Origin: Embiotoca jacksoni
Taxonomy: Eukaryota > Chordata > Actinopteri > Embiotocidae
Reading direction: 5' to 3'
Length of the DNA: 64,000 nucleotides
Assembly: GCA_022577435.1 (NCBI GenBank)
Contig: JAKOON010000005.1
Location: 17,573,724-17,637,723 of the forward strand
Position numbers and translations under genes: made by a program. Below the pieces are notes generated by a model that did not search any database, was not told the DNA's origin, and worked only from the letters and a program-made list of their open reading frames with translations. Positions 42,201-52,692 of the stretch are shown piece by piece; the stretch's first letter is position 1; every line of letters starts with the position of its first letter.

Positions 42201-45200
42201 ATTTTTCATGGATAATTAAAGAGCTGGTCATTTTTACAGTGTTGATGTCGAAGGACTACACGTTGTGCTTTTGTATATTTATTTCCTCCTTCCCCGTGCT
42301 GTCTTGTTTCTATAGGGTGGACTGCGTGGGAATTTTGAAGCTGCGTAATGCAGATGTGGAGGCCCGTATTGGTGTGGCAGGATCCAAAAAGAAGAGCACA
42401 CGTGCCAGGTTGGCCTTCAGGGTCAACATCCCCCAACCTGATGGATCAGTCCTTACTTTACAGGTCCCCTCATCGCCCATCCTCTGCAGTGAGTAACTTA
42501 AGACTCAACATGAATTCAAAATCAAGTAGAAATGCTACACGGGTAACAACCGGGCCCCCCACGGCAGAATGACGGGGATTTTGTGTTACTTCTGATTTGC
42601 GGTGTTTCGTTTTTATCAAAGCGTTTCCTATAAAAGTCACAAAATTCTATTTTGTCTCATCAGTTCGTAGAACTTCTGTTTCTGTTTCAAATGACCTTAT
42701 ACAAACACTAACCCAGATGTCATGCGAGTTCTGACTGATTGACTCTTCTGTCATTCTCCAGCCCAGCCAGCAGGAGTGCCAGAGATCCTGAAAAAGAGTC
42801 TTCACAGTTGTTCAGTGAGAGGAGGAGAGGAGGTTTTCATCATCGGAAAGAACTTCCTCAAAGGAACCAAAGTTATTTTTCAGGAGAACATTGCAGGTGT
42901 TGAATCCAGATTGATGTTATCAGTGTTGTCCTTGTTTTTGCGTGTAAACCCCTGATGGATGGAAAGATAAACAATGTTTGTTGTTAAATTTGTAGATGAT
43001 AATTCCTGGCGAGCCGAGGCAAAGATTGACATGGACCTATTCCATCAGGTAAATGCAAGTGAATAACATAACATGAACTGCTGTATCAGACCTGCCTGCT
43101 TTCACTGGCCTTACTGTTCCTGAGATTTGACTGAAAATGTAATCTCTAATGTTTTCCAGAATCATCTGATAGTAGCGGTCCCTCCGTTCCACAACCAGTC
43201 AGTCACTTCTCCCGTTTCTGTGGGAATCTTTGTGATGACCAACGCTGGTAGATCACATGACGCTCAGCCCTTTACCTACACTCCAGACTCAGGTACACAA
43301 ACTAGCTCTTGCACAGAGCATATTTAAAAATGTTCATGGGGTTATTCTCTTTTGAATTGAGAGGAGCCCTCTTAATCGGCTATGTCATAAGAAGTGTAGA
43401 AACGGTTAACGTAATACCATTTTTAAGATACTGTGACCATATGCATAAAATATTACCTACCGACGATGGCTTTATAAATCAACATCTTGACTTTTTTTCA
43501 CTTGCAGATGCATTTAAAGATTTCCAGAATTCATCAATGACTTGTAACAGAAACTTAAATGACAATACACCCATAGAAGTCAATACATTTTATCGACAAA
43601 TCCAGCTGCTGATTAAAGTGTTGCACTCACAATCTCTGCTGCCATTACTGCTGCGACATGATGGAATTCAACACATTTACACTGACGGTGAAAGCAAAGA
43701 TGTTGGGGTCAAATGAAAGTCGCTTAATATGTGCTCAGAATGCTACAAGACTTTACTGGAGATTTCCTTCAGTGAAATATATTTCATGGAATCGGAGGCT
43801 TGTGGCTTTTTCTTCGTTTTTAGCTAATTTAAAGTCTTCAGCTGGTAGGGCCACTCTTTGAAGGTATAGTTTGGTATAGGTACTCTGTATAACTAGTCTA
43901 TACTTGAGCTTGAGGTATAAACTTGAAACAGATGCGTTGTCTTCTCACAGTCACAGCTGTCCTGTGTTTCCACTCTTGTCCCCAGCTGATAACTCAAACG
44001 TCCGGACAGTTAAAACAGAGGGGCCCTCCCTGGTCAAAACCTGTATATTTGATGGCCAGATCAAATCTATGTCATCTGAGCAAACTGACTGCTCTGGCCA
44101 GCCCTCCAAACGTCAAGAGGACACACCAATGGAAGTGTCTAGCAATCCACCACCCACAGACGTCTTCAAAGTGAGATACCATCCATTTTCAAAAAAGACA
44201 AATCAAAATATCTATTTGAGAAATGCACTTGGTAACATTTTTGCTTCCCTTCTTTTCGTAGCCTGCCCCTGACCCTCTCATCGCAGTGCAGCAGACCCTG
44301 GAGCTCAGCTCTAGTCCTCATCCAGGTGGTGAGACCTTTCAAAGCCCAATGCCCCTACAACCTGAAGATGTGGAGCTTCCCCAGGTTCCACCTGTCTTCC
44401 CTAGCCTGGAGACCCTCAGCAACATACAGAAGCAAGACATTGCCCCCACAACCTCCTTTCCAGTGGCAGGAGACACCACAATTCCGCCAGTGACACCAGA
44501 GGTCCCTCAGCAATTCCTCAGAGACCCTCAGGAAAGCTTGCCTCCTGACAGTTCTAATAACAGTGGAGGGGTCGTGGTTGTGGCCATGCCCCAGATAGCA
44601 GCTCCCCCTCAGCAACAGCCACAACAGTCACAGGTTCCTCTGTTCCCACAGGAAGGAGTGGCCCAACTGGAGAGGGCAGTAAGAGAGCTTCAGGCTGGAG
44701 GTAACACCACACTACAGCAGGTGTTGGAAGCAGCTGTTGCCCAGCAGCAGCAGCAGCAGCAGCAGCAGCTGAACTCTGTGCTGTACAGCCCCACACCCTC
44801 TGCAGACTCCCTTCAGCAGCATGTCCAGGAGAACATGAACAGCCTTAGATTGGGAACTACAGACAATACGCTATCTGCACAGCAACAGCTACAGCTACAA
44901 CAGCAACAGCAGATACAACAACAACAGCAGCAGCAGCAGCAACAACAACAACAACAGATCCAGCAGCAGTTTCAACAACATCAGCAACTGCAGCAACAGC
45001 AACAAATCCTTGGAAACCTTCAGCACCAACAACAGCACCAACACTTACAGCAACAACAGCAGCAAGTCCTCAGCAACATGCAGATCCAACAACAACTTAT
45101 ATTACAGCCGCCAGACCAACAGCAACTGCAGCAACAGCAAATCATGGAGAATATTCAACAGCAGCAACAACAGATGCAGCAAAATCAGCAACAGCAAGTG

Positions 45201-47367
45201 CTTAACAATATCCAACTGCAGGATCAGCAACAGCAGAATCAAATCCTTAGCAATTTACAACAGCATCAACTGCAACAGCAGCAGCAAAGTCAAGCACTGA
45301 GCAACCTACAACAGCAACAGCAACTCCAAGAACAGCAGGTGTTGGAGCACCTTCAGGCGGAGCTGCTCCAGCCCCAGATCCACTCCTCCCCCCAAGTACA
45401 GCAACCGGTCTCCCTCCTTCAACAGGCTGGGGAACTGCTTACCATCCAGACCAGCTTCCCAACACAGCCTCCATCCCACACATCTCCCCCACAACAACTC
45501 TTCCAGTCTCCCAGACCGCTGGCTGAAACCCAGGGCTCCCAGCAGCAGGTTCAAGCTGCCCTGCTCCAGAATACACTGACTGTTCTCACCAGTGGAAGTC
45601 TGAGCTCGGAGCAGCAGTCCACAGCGTCAACGCTATACCTGTCCCCAAACCCTCAACCCCAACAACAGCCGCAGCAGCAGCTGACATTCATCTCCTCCAT
45701 GGAGACATCTACGGGCCAGCCTCAGTCAGTCGCAATGTTTCAGAACCAACCCCAAGCTCAGCTTTCCCAAATGCAGCAGCAGAGCACTCCCATGGAGCAG
45801 CAGCAATCTCCACAGCAGAACCAACAACAGCCACCACAGCTGCCGATGGGCCAGCAGGGCTCCATATTCCAAAGTATACCAAATCACTCACAGGCCAACC
45901 CTGTGCCCCAGAGCCAACTCTCACAACCCCAGCAAGCGGGTCTGCTTCTCTGCACCACGGAGCTGAACCCGCAGACTATTCCCCAAGCGATTCTCTTCAG
46001 CACGCAGACCCAGGGCCCTTCCCCTATGGGGAGCATTAACGTTGGAATCCAGCAGCCAGACCCAGCAGAGCCCATGTCCTTCCAAGACCAGAGCTCCTCT
46101 GGCAACAACTCGACATCAACTGAGAACCAACAGCAGAGTCTATTCCAGGAACAGCAGCCAATGCAAGTGGGCCCAAGCTCCAGCCGCGTCCCAAGCAGTC
46201 AACCTGTGGAGCTGTTCTTGCCACAGACGTCTCTATCCAGTCTGCAAAGCACTATTGGCTCACAGGAGCTGAACAACCAGGCTCCAGCCCCTGGCACGAC
46301 TATCTTTGTGGTGCAGGGTGGTGTGGGTGTGGTGCCCAGCCCCGGTCAGCAGCCCCCGGAGCAGCTTTTCCAAACAAGCGTGGGTGGCAGCGTGGCTCCA
46401 CAAGGACAAGCCAACCTGTTCGTTTTTGGCATCCAGAATGGTAAGATGATTTTGGTAATCTTCACCTCTAAAGTACAGTAAACAGTGAATCACAGTTAAA
46501 GGTTCAGTGTGAAAGATTTATGGGGATCTATTGACAGTAATGCAATATAATATTCATTATTATGTTTGCATTAGTGTAAAATCAACTGAAACCAAGAGTC
46601 TTTGTGATTTGGTCTCCCCAGAATGAGCACTTCCTATCTATATAAACGAGTCCTCTTTTCACAGTCGGCCATGTTGCAGCACCACGTTTCTGCTGTAGCC
46701 CAGAAGGAACAAACCAAACACTGGCTCCAGAGAGGGACTTTCTTGGAAGCGGAGGGCGAAGCAAGGGGCATTTAGTTAGTCTAGTATTTAGCAGCCTCAT
46801 TGTTCAATGCCACTAAATCCTACAGGTTGCATCTTTTAAGTAACTGTTAAATTGTTGTTTTTCTGAAGCCGGCGGTACTGTAAATGCGCTACCCCATTTT
46901 TATGTGCCCAAATGCTTCCTGAGTCGCCGCAGCGTATACTTTACAAACCGTTTGATTACAGGGATTATTGGCCTTTTCTCTTCCTCCCAGACTCGTCGCA
47001 GCTGCTCAGTTCTGCCGGACCCACCCTGCCGGCTCAGAGCCAGGCCCAGAACTCCAGTCACATGCAGCCTCTGTTGGATCAGCCCATGGCCCGAGCTGCG
47101 TCCCCGATGCCAGCCACCATGCACGGCAACTTGCAGAACACTCTTCAGGCACAAATGCAGACCAGCCTAGAGAATGCAATGCAGACGAACACACAAACGG
47201 CGCTGCAGTCCAGTTTACAGGCAACCATCGAAACGAGCCTGCCGACTCCGATGCAGACCAGTCTGCAGATACAGAGCAGCTTACAGAATCAATTGCAGGC
47301 ATCTATATCTGCATCGTCTAGCATGGATAAAATTGAGGACCTACTGGAAAGCCTACAGAAGCAGTGA
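29929..47367 (+). CDS. nfat5: Nuclear factor of activated T cells 5 (tonicity-responsive Rel-family transcription factor)
   Basis: Coding exons are 29929-30001, 37586-37714, 40166-40796, 40957-41140, 42001-42191, 42316-42488, 42762-42896, 42996-43048, 43160-43292, 43986-44170, 44262-46440 and 46991-47367. They total 4443 nt, giving 1480 residues, and every splice phase agrees. NFAT5 binds TonE/ORE elements and drives osmolyte-synthesis and transport genes in hypertonic stress. Recognisable parts are the N-terminus MPSDFISLLSSDIDL; ESVYDLLPKELQL; SISPPPEDLF; the basic nuclear-localisation stretch PRKSRKRTPRQRPGPK (near residue 226); the DNA-contacting loop [20 protein letters not shown]; the Rel-homology and IPT regions to about residue 567; a psi-K-x-E sumoylation-type VKTE; and a long Gln-rich activation region (residues about 790-1350). 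The final exon retains the conserved GIQN|..SQLL and KIEDLLESLQ elements. The start is the family N-terminus, at 29929. Confidence 0.97.
30002..37585. other. nfat5: nfat5 intron 1
   Basis: A 7.6 kb intron with long T-runs near the donor (30,189-30,212), a GT-rich patch, a CCTCCTC-rich pyrimidine block (30,438-30,481) and a small MITE-like element at 36,322-36,500. No exon was recognised in it. Confidence 0.7.
36322..36500. mobile_element. Short MITE-like element with TTAAAGG termini
   Basis: It starts TTAAAGGGATAGTTCAC and ends ATATTCCTTTAA. The two ends are imperfect inverted repeats and the start is a widely dispersed teleost motif. It has no coding capacity. Confidence 0.5.
37586..37714 (+). 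CDS. nfat5: nfat5 coding exon 2
   Basis: The exon has 129 nt encoding ESVYDLLPKELQLQPP and then MSQKSGGEAGPPPSAALASG, with donor GTGAGC. An in-frame ATG at 37579 overlaps the acceptor and could start an alternative form if transcription began inside the intron. Confidence 0.93.
37715..40165. other. nfat5: nfat5 intron 2
   Basis: A 2.5 kb intron containing several T-runs (38,367-38,390, 38,603-38,641 and others). Nothing else was recognised. Confidence 0.7.
40166..40796 (+). CDS. nfat5: nfat5 coding exon 3 (regulatory N-terminal region and NLS)
   Basis: The exon has 631 nt, residues 68-277. It is Ser/Thr/Gly-rich and then carries the conserved SISPPPEDLF and MSCQEE segments, SYNDNTEVPRKSRKR (the nuclear-localisation signal) and MDVFDADSAKAPHFVLSQL, which precedes the Rel-homology region. 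An internal ATG at 40213 starts MGVPST, at the position of the alternative mammalian start MGGACSS. Confidence 0.94.
40957..43292 (+). CDS. nfat5: nfat5 exons 4-9: Rel-homology and IPT DNA-binding region
   Basis: Six exons (184, 191, 173, 135, 53 and 133 nt) encode residues 278-567. Exon 4 has the DNA-contacting loop ([12 protein letters not shown]). Exons 5-6 complete the specificity domain (HGFYQACRVTGRNTT, then VDCVGILKLRNADVEARI and SKKKSTRARLAFRVNI). Exons 7-9 encode the IPT dimerisation domain (SLHSCSVRGGEEVFIIGKNF, then HNQSVTSPVSVGIFVMTNAG). All junctions are phase-consistent and divergence from mammals is low. Confidence 0.96.
41583..41712 (+). repeat. ACTTTATTAATCCCC repeat, copy 2, followed by (AT)n
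   Basis: GTAGGTAG units, then TTACTTTATTAATCCCC and AAGGGGAATTTTTT, then GCTACAGCAGCAT, an A-run and about 11 AT units. It is the same family and orientation as the copy at 29,090 and lies in nfat5 intron 4. Confidence 0.75.
43986..44170 (+). CDS. nfat5: nfat5 coding exon 10
   Basis: The exon has 185 nt, residues 568-629. It includes NVRTVKTEGPS, a psi-K-x-E sumoylation-type site, and the conserved DTPMEVSS...VFK end. Confidence 0.92.
44262..46440 (+). CDS. nfat5: nfat5 coding exon 11: Gln-rich transactivation region
   Basis: A single 2179-nt exon, residues about 630-1355. It contains several poly-Gln tracts of mixed CAG/CAA (up to about 14 in a row near 44,916-44,957) within a 600-nt stretch that is mostly Gln with Leu and Asn. 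It ends with LFVFGIQN before donor GTAAGA. Acceptor TTTTCGTAG is close to a typical pyrimidine-AG. Confidence 0.95.
46991..47367 (+). CDS. nfat5: nfat5 coding exon 12: C-terminus with 8-residue repeats
   Basis: The exon has 377 nt, residues 1356-1480. It opens with SSQLLSSAGPTLPAQS and closes with MDKIEDLLESLQKQ and TGA at 47365-47367. The middle (47131-47310) is an octapeptide tandem repeat. Confidence 0.94.
47131..47310 (+). repeat. nfat5: 24-nt in-frame tandem repeat in nfat5
   Basis: Six 24-nt units begin at 47131, 47155, 47179, 47203, 47227 and 47251, then degenerate copies follow. Encoded units include MQTSLENA, MQTNTQTA, LQSSLQAT, IETSLPTP and MQTSLQIQ. The consensus is hydrophobic-Q-T-S-L-Q-x-A. 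Confidence 0.85.
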
Positions 47368-47741
47368 TAAACGTTTTGGACCACGTGGGCACTCAGGAGA
47401 GTGAGTGATATGTAGCCGAGTCATCCATCCGGGAATCAACAAATAGAATGGCGAAGCGATCGGTTTTGCGTCAACGCCACAAAACGTAGAAAATTTTAAA
47501 TATTTAAAAATCAAATGCCCCTCTTACTGAAAACCCAAATTATTAGCTGTTGTAACTTTGTTTTTATGAAATATTTATCATTAATTATAGCCTCCGTCCA
47601 TCTATTGTTCTTGAATTGATGAGTCCGCCTTTGTTATTACCCCTCTTGCAGGATCAGAGAGGCCTGTAATAACTGCTTTATCCATCATTCTCATAAAATG
47701 CAGTGTTTTGTTGTCAAGTGTTTTAATAATGTGAGCCTAAG

Positions 47742-47770
47742 AGATGATGATGATGATGATGATGATGATG
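47742..47770. repeat. (GAT)n microsatellite
   Basis: About 10 GAT units in the nfat5 3'UTR. Confidence 0.95.
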
Positions 47771-48039
47771 AGGAAAAACCTACCAGGTTTGGTGGAAAAA
47801 CTGAAAAGGGATAAAGAATGTCAGCAAGAGGGAAACGGGAATAGTAAAATGATGAGAGTAGTCCGGAGGAGCAGGCAGAGTAGATAAAGCAGCCCGCTAT
47901 GGAGTGAATATCAGATTGCACACAAGTGTCGGGTAAAGGCCGAATCTCATTTTGTGAGTGTGTAAGACTCCGAGCCTTCACCTCACTTTTGAGTAGTGGA
48001 GGGTGCGAGTTGCGTTCGTGTCTTTTCATCACGTGGAGT

Positions 48040-48720
48040 GACGGTTGAAACGGGAGATTACCCCGTCATCGTGTTACATTTTAGCCTGGCTCCGCCAACC
48101 CGTTAACTCGGGAGCATCCGACCAGGCGGTGATTCAATTCTAGAAACACGGTTAAGGTTCTGAAGGGCGAATCAGTCGGCGTGGTCGCTACACGCGATCA
48201 CCTTTTTAAATGTTGAGCGATTGTTTTCTAAACGCAGCTCCACCGGTGTCGGCGGTGGTACGGCTCGGCGAAGCGATACGAACAGCCGCAGCAACCCCGG
48301 CAAATACGGAGGAATTGAAGCCGGAGCGAAAGCGGTGCGCGCGCATTTTTTTTAGTCTAAAAAAAGTCTTCGGGTGGGTATTTACTGTAACGGTGTTTCA
48401 CTCTGCACACACTGGGGGGGGGGGGGGGGGGATTTCTATTGTTTACAGCTTGGTGAGTTACAGTGCACAACACTCAGTGGTCAATGCTGATTGGTTAAAA
48501 GGCTGCTCCAAAAGTTTTCAAAATCAACCCGAGGACCGCGGCCATTGGTACGCCACGACTGGAAACGATCCTCAGCGGAGCCCGGCCACATCTATTCACA
48601 AGGTGAATTCGGCGTCTGGTAACACCCACAGCTACGCTGCATCCAATCGATTTAAACTTCTTTCGCCGTGGGGAATATAAGCTTTTTTTTTCTTTCTTTC
48701 TTTTTCTTTAGAAATTAATC
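48040..48720 (+). promoter_or_regulatory. CpG-rich promoter-like block inside the nfat5 3'UTR
   Basis: Between about 48,040 and 48,350 CpG is dense (a few dozen in about 300 bp), unlike the flanks. Downstream are ATTGG (48490-48494 and 48544-48548), CCAAT (48643-48647) and TATAA (48676-48680) in promoter-like order on the plus strand. No recognisable coding region follows. It may be a cryptic or non-coding promoter, or only a GC-rich 3'UTR segment. Confidence 0.3.
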
Positions 48721-51700
48721 AAACGTTGTGTGCGCATGTCAACAACTTGACTAAAATCTACTCTAAGAGTACAGATTATCAGAATGTAGAATTCTTTGTA
48801 GAATAATGTATTCGTGTTTTGCAGGGCAACGTGTCGATGGGAGTCGGCAGTTAAGCGGTCTCCGCGATATCGACATAAATTGCGGCATCGGGACGTTCTG
48901 TTACTGTTATTGCCCTCCGAGCACTGAAAGAGAAGGGGATATTACACACTCACAAATGAGATTCAACCGAATGAATAATGTGACTGGCCGTTGTTTTAGC
49001 ACCCCCGCAGTGTTTTCATAATGTCAAGGCCTCATCGTGAAATTTGAAATAGCATTCAACTATGTAGTGTGTGTGTGTGTGCGTGTGTGTATCTTTTTGC
49101 TTTGAAGTTTGAAGTTGGTAACCTTCACCAGTTCAACGTGGATACAGAGAAACTTTCCACTAGTGAAAGTGGAGTGTCGTGTGTGGTTTTATAAACATTT
49201 TATCTCAAGCACTTTATAACCTCTTTTGTGTAACCTGCTAATCCTTATATCCATCCACAGCTCTCTGCTGACCTAGCTGAATTTGTACTCTGAAACGTCC
49301 AATTAAAATACAAGAAACAAAAAACAAAACAAAAAACAACAACAGAAGGCAGTTGTCTTTGTAAAAGTAAATACATCTTAACCAAGCATTTTTACATTTT
49401 CTCATGTCAGAATATTTTTGAGGTCTGGACAACTTTGTATAGAATGTCTGGCTCACTGTTGTCCTCTTTGTATTCAGTCTCCGTGGTCCGGTCAAGTCTG
49501 TCCAAAAACAGCCATTCCCACCAAGGCATTGTCGTGTTTCAGTGTTTGAGTGGTAAGTAGGCCTTCGTGTTTCACACACCGACAAAAACACCTAAAATGG
49601 ATTCATCGAGTTTATATAGTGAAATGAAGGGTTTCAAATTTTGTTTTTTTTTGTTTTGCACCGATCCCTGTTCAGTCTGTCACTTGGGACTGTTTCACCT
49701 CGTCTCGTGTTAGATATCACTTTTTTTTGTTTTTTTTGTCTCGGTGTCGGTAGCGTGTGCAGGTTGGCGCCGCGTGAAGCTTGGCACCCAGCGCCCGTCC
49801 TTTGTGTCGTGAACGGGGAGAGGGGGGGGGCTGACCGGTAAATGAAATCTATTGCGTAGAGGCCGCCATTTTGATTCTACCTATGGTGCTTTGTACAGGA
49901 GTGACGGGCACTTCTGCTGTGATAGTATATTACAGTTTATAATATCAATAGCACTGGCATTAGTTGTGAGATTACAGAGCCGGCTGCTGTTGTGGGGGTC
50001 AGACTGGAGCGCACCCAGGCATACCAAAGCTCCTGTCGCGAATCGTCGCCGTTATGTCTTATACTTGTAAGTCCTTGCAAATGCCCTCATAATGTTTACT
50101 CATTTGTACTCATTTAAATTATGCAGCTCTCATGCATAGCAAAAGCAGAACGTCGTTTTACAAGATTTATAAAAAGATATGTAACGGTACTTTGTTTCAT
50201 GGATCAGTTTATCTCTCATTGACATTTCCACTAATTTGATACTTTATATTTCTCATGACATTACTCTATTTTTTTTTTATTTTTTTTTTTTTTTGATGCA
50301 GAATGACACCACTGTACTTTCCATATCCAACAGTAGCCAATTTGGCATTATCAAAAAGCCAATATTTTGAGAATTCAAATTTTAGAATAGCATTGCTCAC
50401 ATCTGCATTTGTTTACATTTTCATAGTCATACTCTTTTTGTTTTTTTGCCCTGCAGCTGTTTAGCGATCCATTTTAAAGTAACTTATCTTTTTTAGAATT
50501 TTGTATCCATGTATCAAAATGTAGAGTATTTTTGTAAAACTAAACTTTTTGGTTTATGCTCATAGCACAGAATATCATTGCTGGTGTGTTTTTTCCTGAA
50601 ATGAAGCGCAGGTTTATTGTGAAGTGTGTGACTGAACTTAGAAATGTAATTAAGTGGACATCAAGCAAATGTGTTAGAACTTAATTCTACTGTTATGACG
50701 TTGAATTTACCCAAACTTTAGAACATAATAAGTGGGCTAGGTTTCATGTGTGCGTGTGTTGTTGTTTTTTTTTTTGTTGTTTTTTTTTTTTACTTGTTTT
50801 GGGGGTTTTTTTTATGTCATGCATCTCAAATGGCACTTTTGACTCATCCATTAACTGTAGATCAGGTTAGAGTGCAGTAGTGACGTTTCCAAGCATTCCA
50901 TTCCTCTCGGTTAGGGGAGTTAAAGAGCACATGATGTTTGTGGAAGAAGTGCGGAACAGTTTTGCCTCTTAAAGCCATACCAACACAGAAAGCCAACCTA
51001 CGACTTCAGTTTCATGAATGTAAATTTTACCTCATGGTGTGGAACGGCGCTTGCTCTACATCTAACATCGGACCAATTACAGTTTTGGAGGTGGTATATT
51101 TTGAGGCGGAGAGAGGCGGGTGGGGGTGACACCAGCTGTCATTCGTGTCACTGTACATTTGTCAAACTGTTGGATTGCGGTGTAACGTCACGTTTTCACG
51201 TCCAGCCCTTTTATTTTTGAGCGATCCAGGATGCTCAGTGTGACTCTTCGAAATAGCCACTTCGACCTGACAGGAAAAAAAAAAACAACAACAACACGTT
51301 AAAACATCGATTTAAACTGTGGTGACGAGAGCACGCAGATCTTTGCATAATATAGGTTTGTTTTTTTTGTCCTTCGGTCATGTAAATGAATATCCGTGTA
51401 TATTTAAATGTGAAATATACTGCAGGGGTATCTTGAATTTCAATGGTGATGCTTTCAACAGAACTTTGTGTGCCTTGATAACTTAACCGTTGCTCTGCTG
51501 TGTTTACTGGTGTCCCTTTTGTGTCATTGCTCCTTTTTAACTCTGTAAGACTGTTTAACATTTGTTACACTTTTCAGTGATTTTAGATTTCTCAACACAA
51601 CCATAACCATAGCCCATATTAATATATTTTCGTAGTAACATTTTCTCTGTCCATTGCAAGATATCAAGAGTGATTACTCTCGACATAATATTGTGCAGCT

Positions 51701-52179
51701 TCACCAGTGAATTGTCACCTTGTTTGTTGTTTTCTATTGAAAATGTTTTTCATGCCTCATGAGATTTGTACACGTGAGGTCAAAGGGACGCGACAGTGGA
51801 GATTGTTTTATGGAGAACGTTCTTGTGTTGATGTGCTTGTCAACATTACTATTGTTGCTGTGAAATGCTTGATCAAAAGGGGCAACCATGATGAATTAAC
51901 TGTTAATTGCCAATAGTGTGAGCTGTATCTTGTGTGTAATCAGTTTGCTCACTTTTCCTAGTTCGCTTTCTATTTCACATTCTCCAACAGTTCTGTTGTA
52001 TCCGTTCTGTGTAGCTTGAGCTTTAGTATCTAGCCTTAAGACCCTGCAGTAGGGATAAAGGTCAACCCCAGCGTGTTATCATACATCTGAACTATTATTA
52101 ACATGTACTTTGCCTTTGTCTGGACATTTGTATACTCTTCTGTTTATAACTGTAATCCTGCTGCTACATTAAATGAATT

Positions 52180-52185
52180 AATAAA
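52180..52185 (+). terminator. nfat5: Poly(A) signal, probable nfat5 3' end
   Basis: AATAAA is followed about 20 nt later by a G/T-rich and pyrimidine-rich stretch (GTGCTTCTTTTCTCC), the arrangement of a cleavage site. Confidence 0.55.
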
Positions 52186-52236
52186 AATGTAAACGTCCAG
52201 ACGTGCTTCTTTTCTCCCTCCCTTCAGGTGTCGGAT

Positions 52237-52457
52237 GCAAACGATAAATGGTCTGCACCTATACATTGCTTTGTCGCCTTAGTGGTCTCAAAGCACGTTG
52301 CAGTTTGCCTCCCATCCACGCATGCAAAGGCGATCAGCTGCCACTGGCGGCAACTCGGGTTTCGGTGTCTTGCCCAAGGACACTTCGGCATCTGGACAGG
52401 GGGACCCGGGGATCGAACCGCCACTCTTATGATTAGTGGGCAACACGCCCCGCTTAT
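52237..52457 (+). repeat. Dispersed teleost repeat (SINE- or MITE-like)
   Basis: It contains AAATGGTCTGCACCTATA, a CAAAGCACGTT-like segment, TGTCTTGCCCAAGGACACTT and GGGGATCGAACCGCC. These are the landmarks of a very abundant fish repeat with a conserved internal order. It lies in the short gap between the convergent nfat5 and nudt7 genes. Confidence 0.7.
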
Positions 52458-52692
52458 AAAAAAAAGATCTGAAAGGTTTAACGGTGAACAAAAAAAAAAA
52501 CTCCGTTTTATATTAATCTTTTCAAACAAATATTGCACAAAGGTAAAGTTTCACACTGCACTGTTATCCGCACAAATATTACAGAAAATGAATACACATG
52601 TTCTATAACAAATCTGGCTGCAGCTATTTTGTATTGGCACAAATGCATTACATGGGGTGGGGGGGAACAAAACAAACAAAAAAAAAGGCTGG

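Larger units (their letters stand above)
47368..52200 (+). other. nfat5: nfat5 3'UTR (probable)
   Basis: No supported reading frame follows the stop for 5.3 kb until nudt7 on the other strand. The segment is AT-rich, with T-runs, a (GAT)n tract at 47,742-47,770, an 18-base G-run at 48,414-48,431 and a CpG-rich block at about 48,040-48,680. It ends with an AATAAA. A long 3'UTR fits mammalian NFAT5, but the extent here is inferred. Confidence 0.55.

Noticed and set aside
48210..48680. A 156-codon frame in the CpG-rich block
   Set aside because: It runs through an 18-base G-run, shows no recognised domain, and CpG-rich sequence has few stops by chance.
52405..52440. A tRNA-like GATCGAACC box
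   Set aside because: It is part of a dispersed repeat. No cloverleaf with anticodon arm and acceptor stem could be drawn around it.
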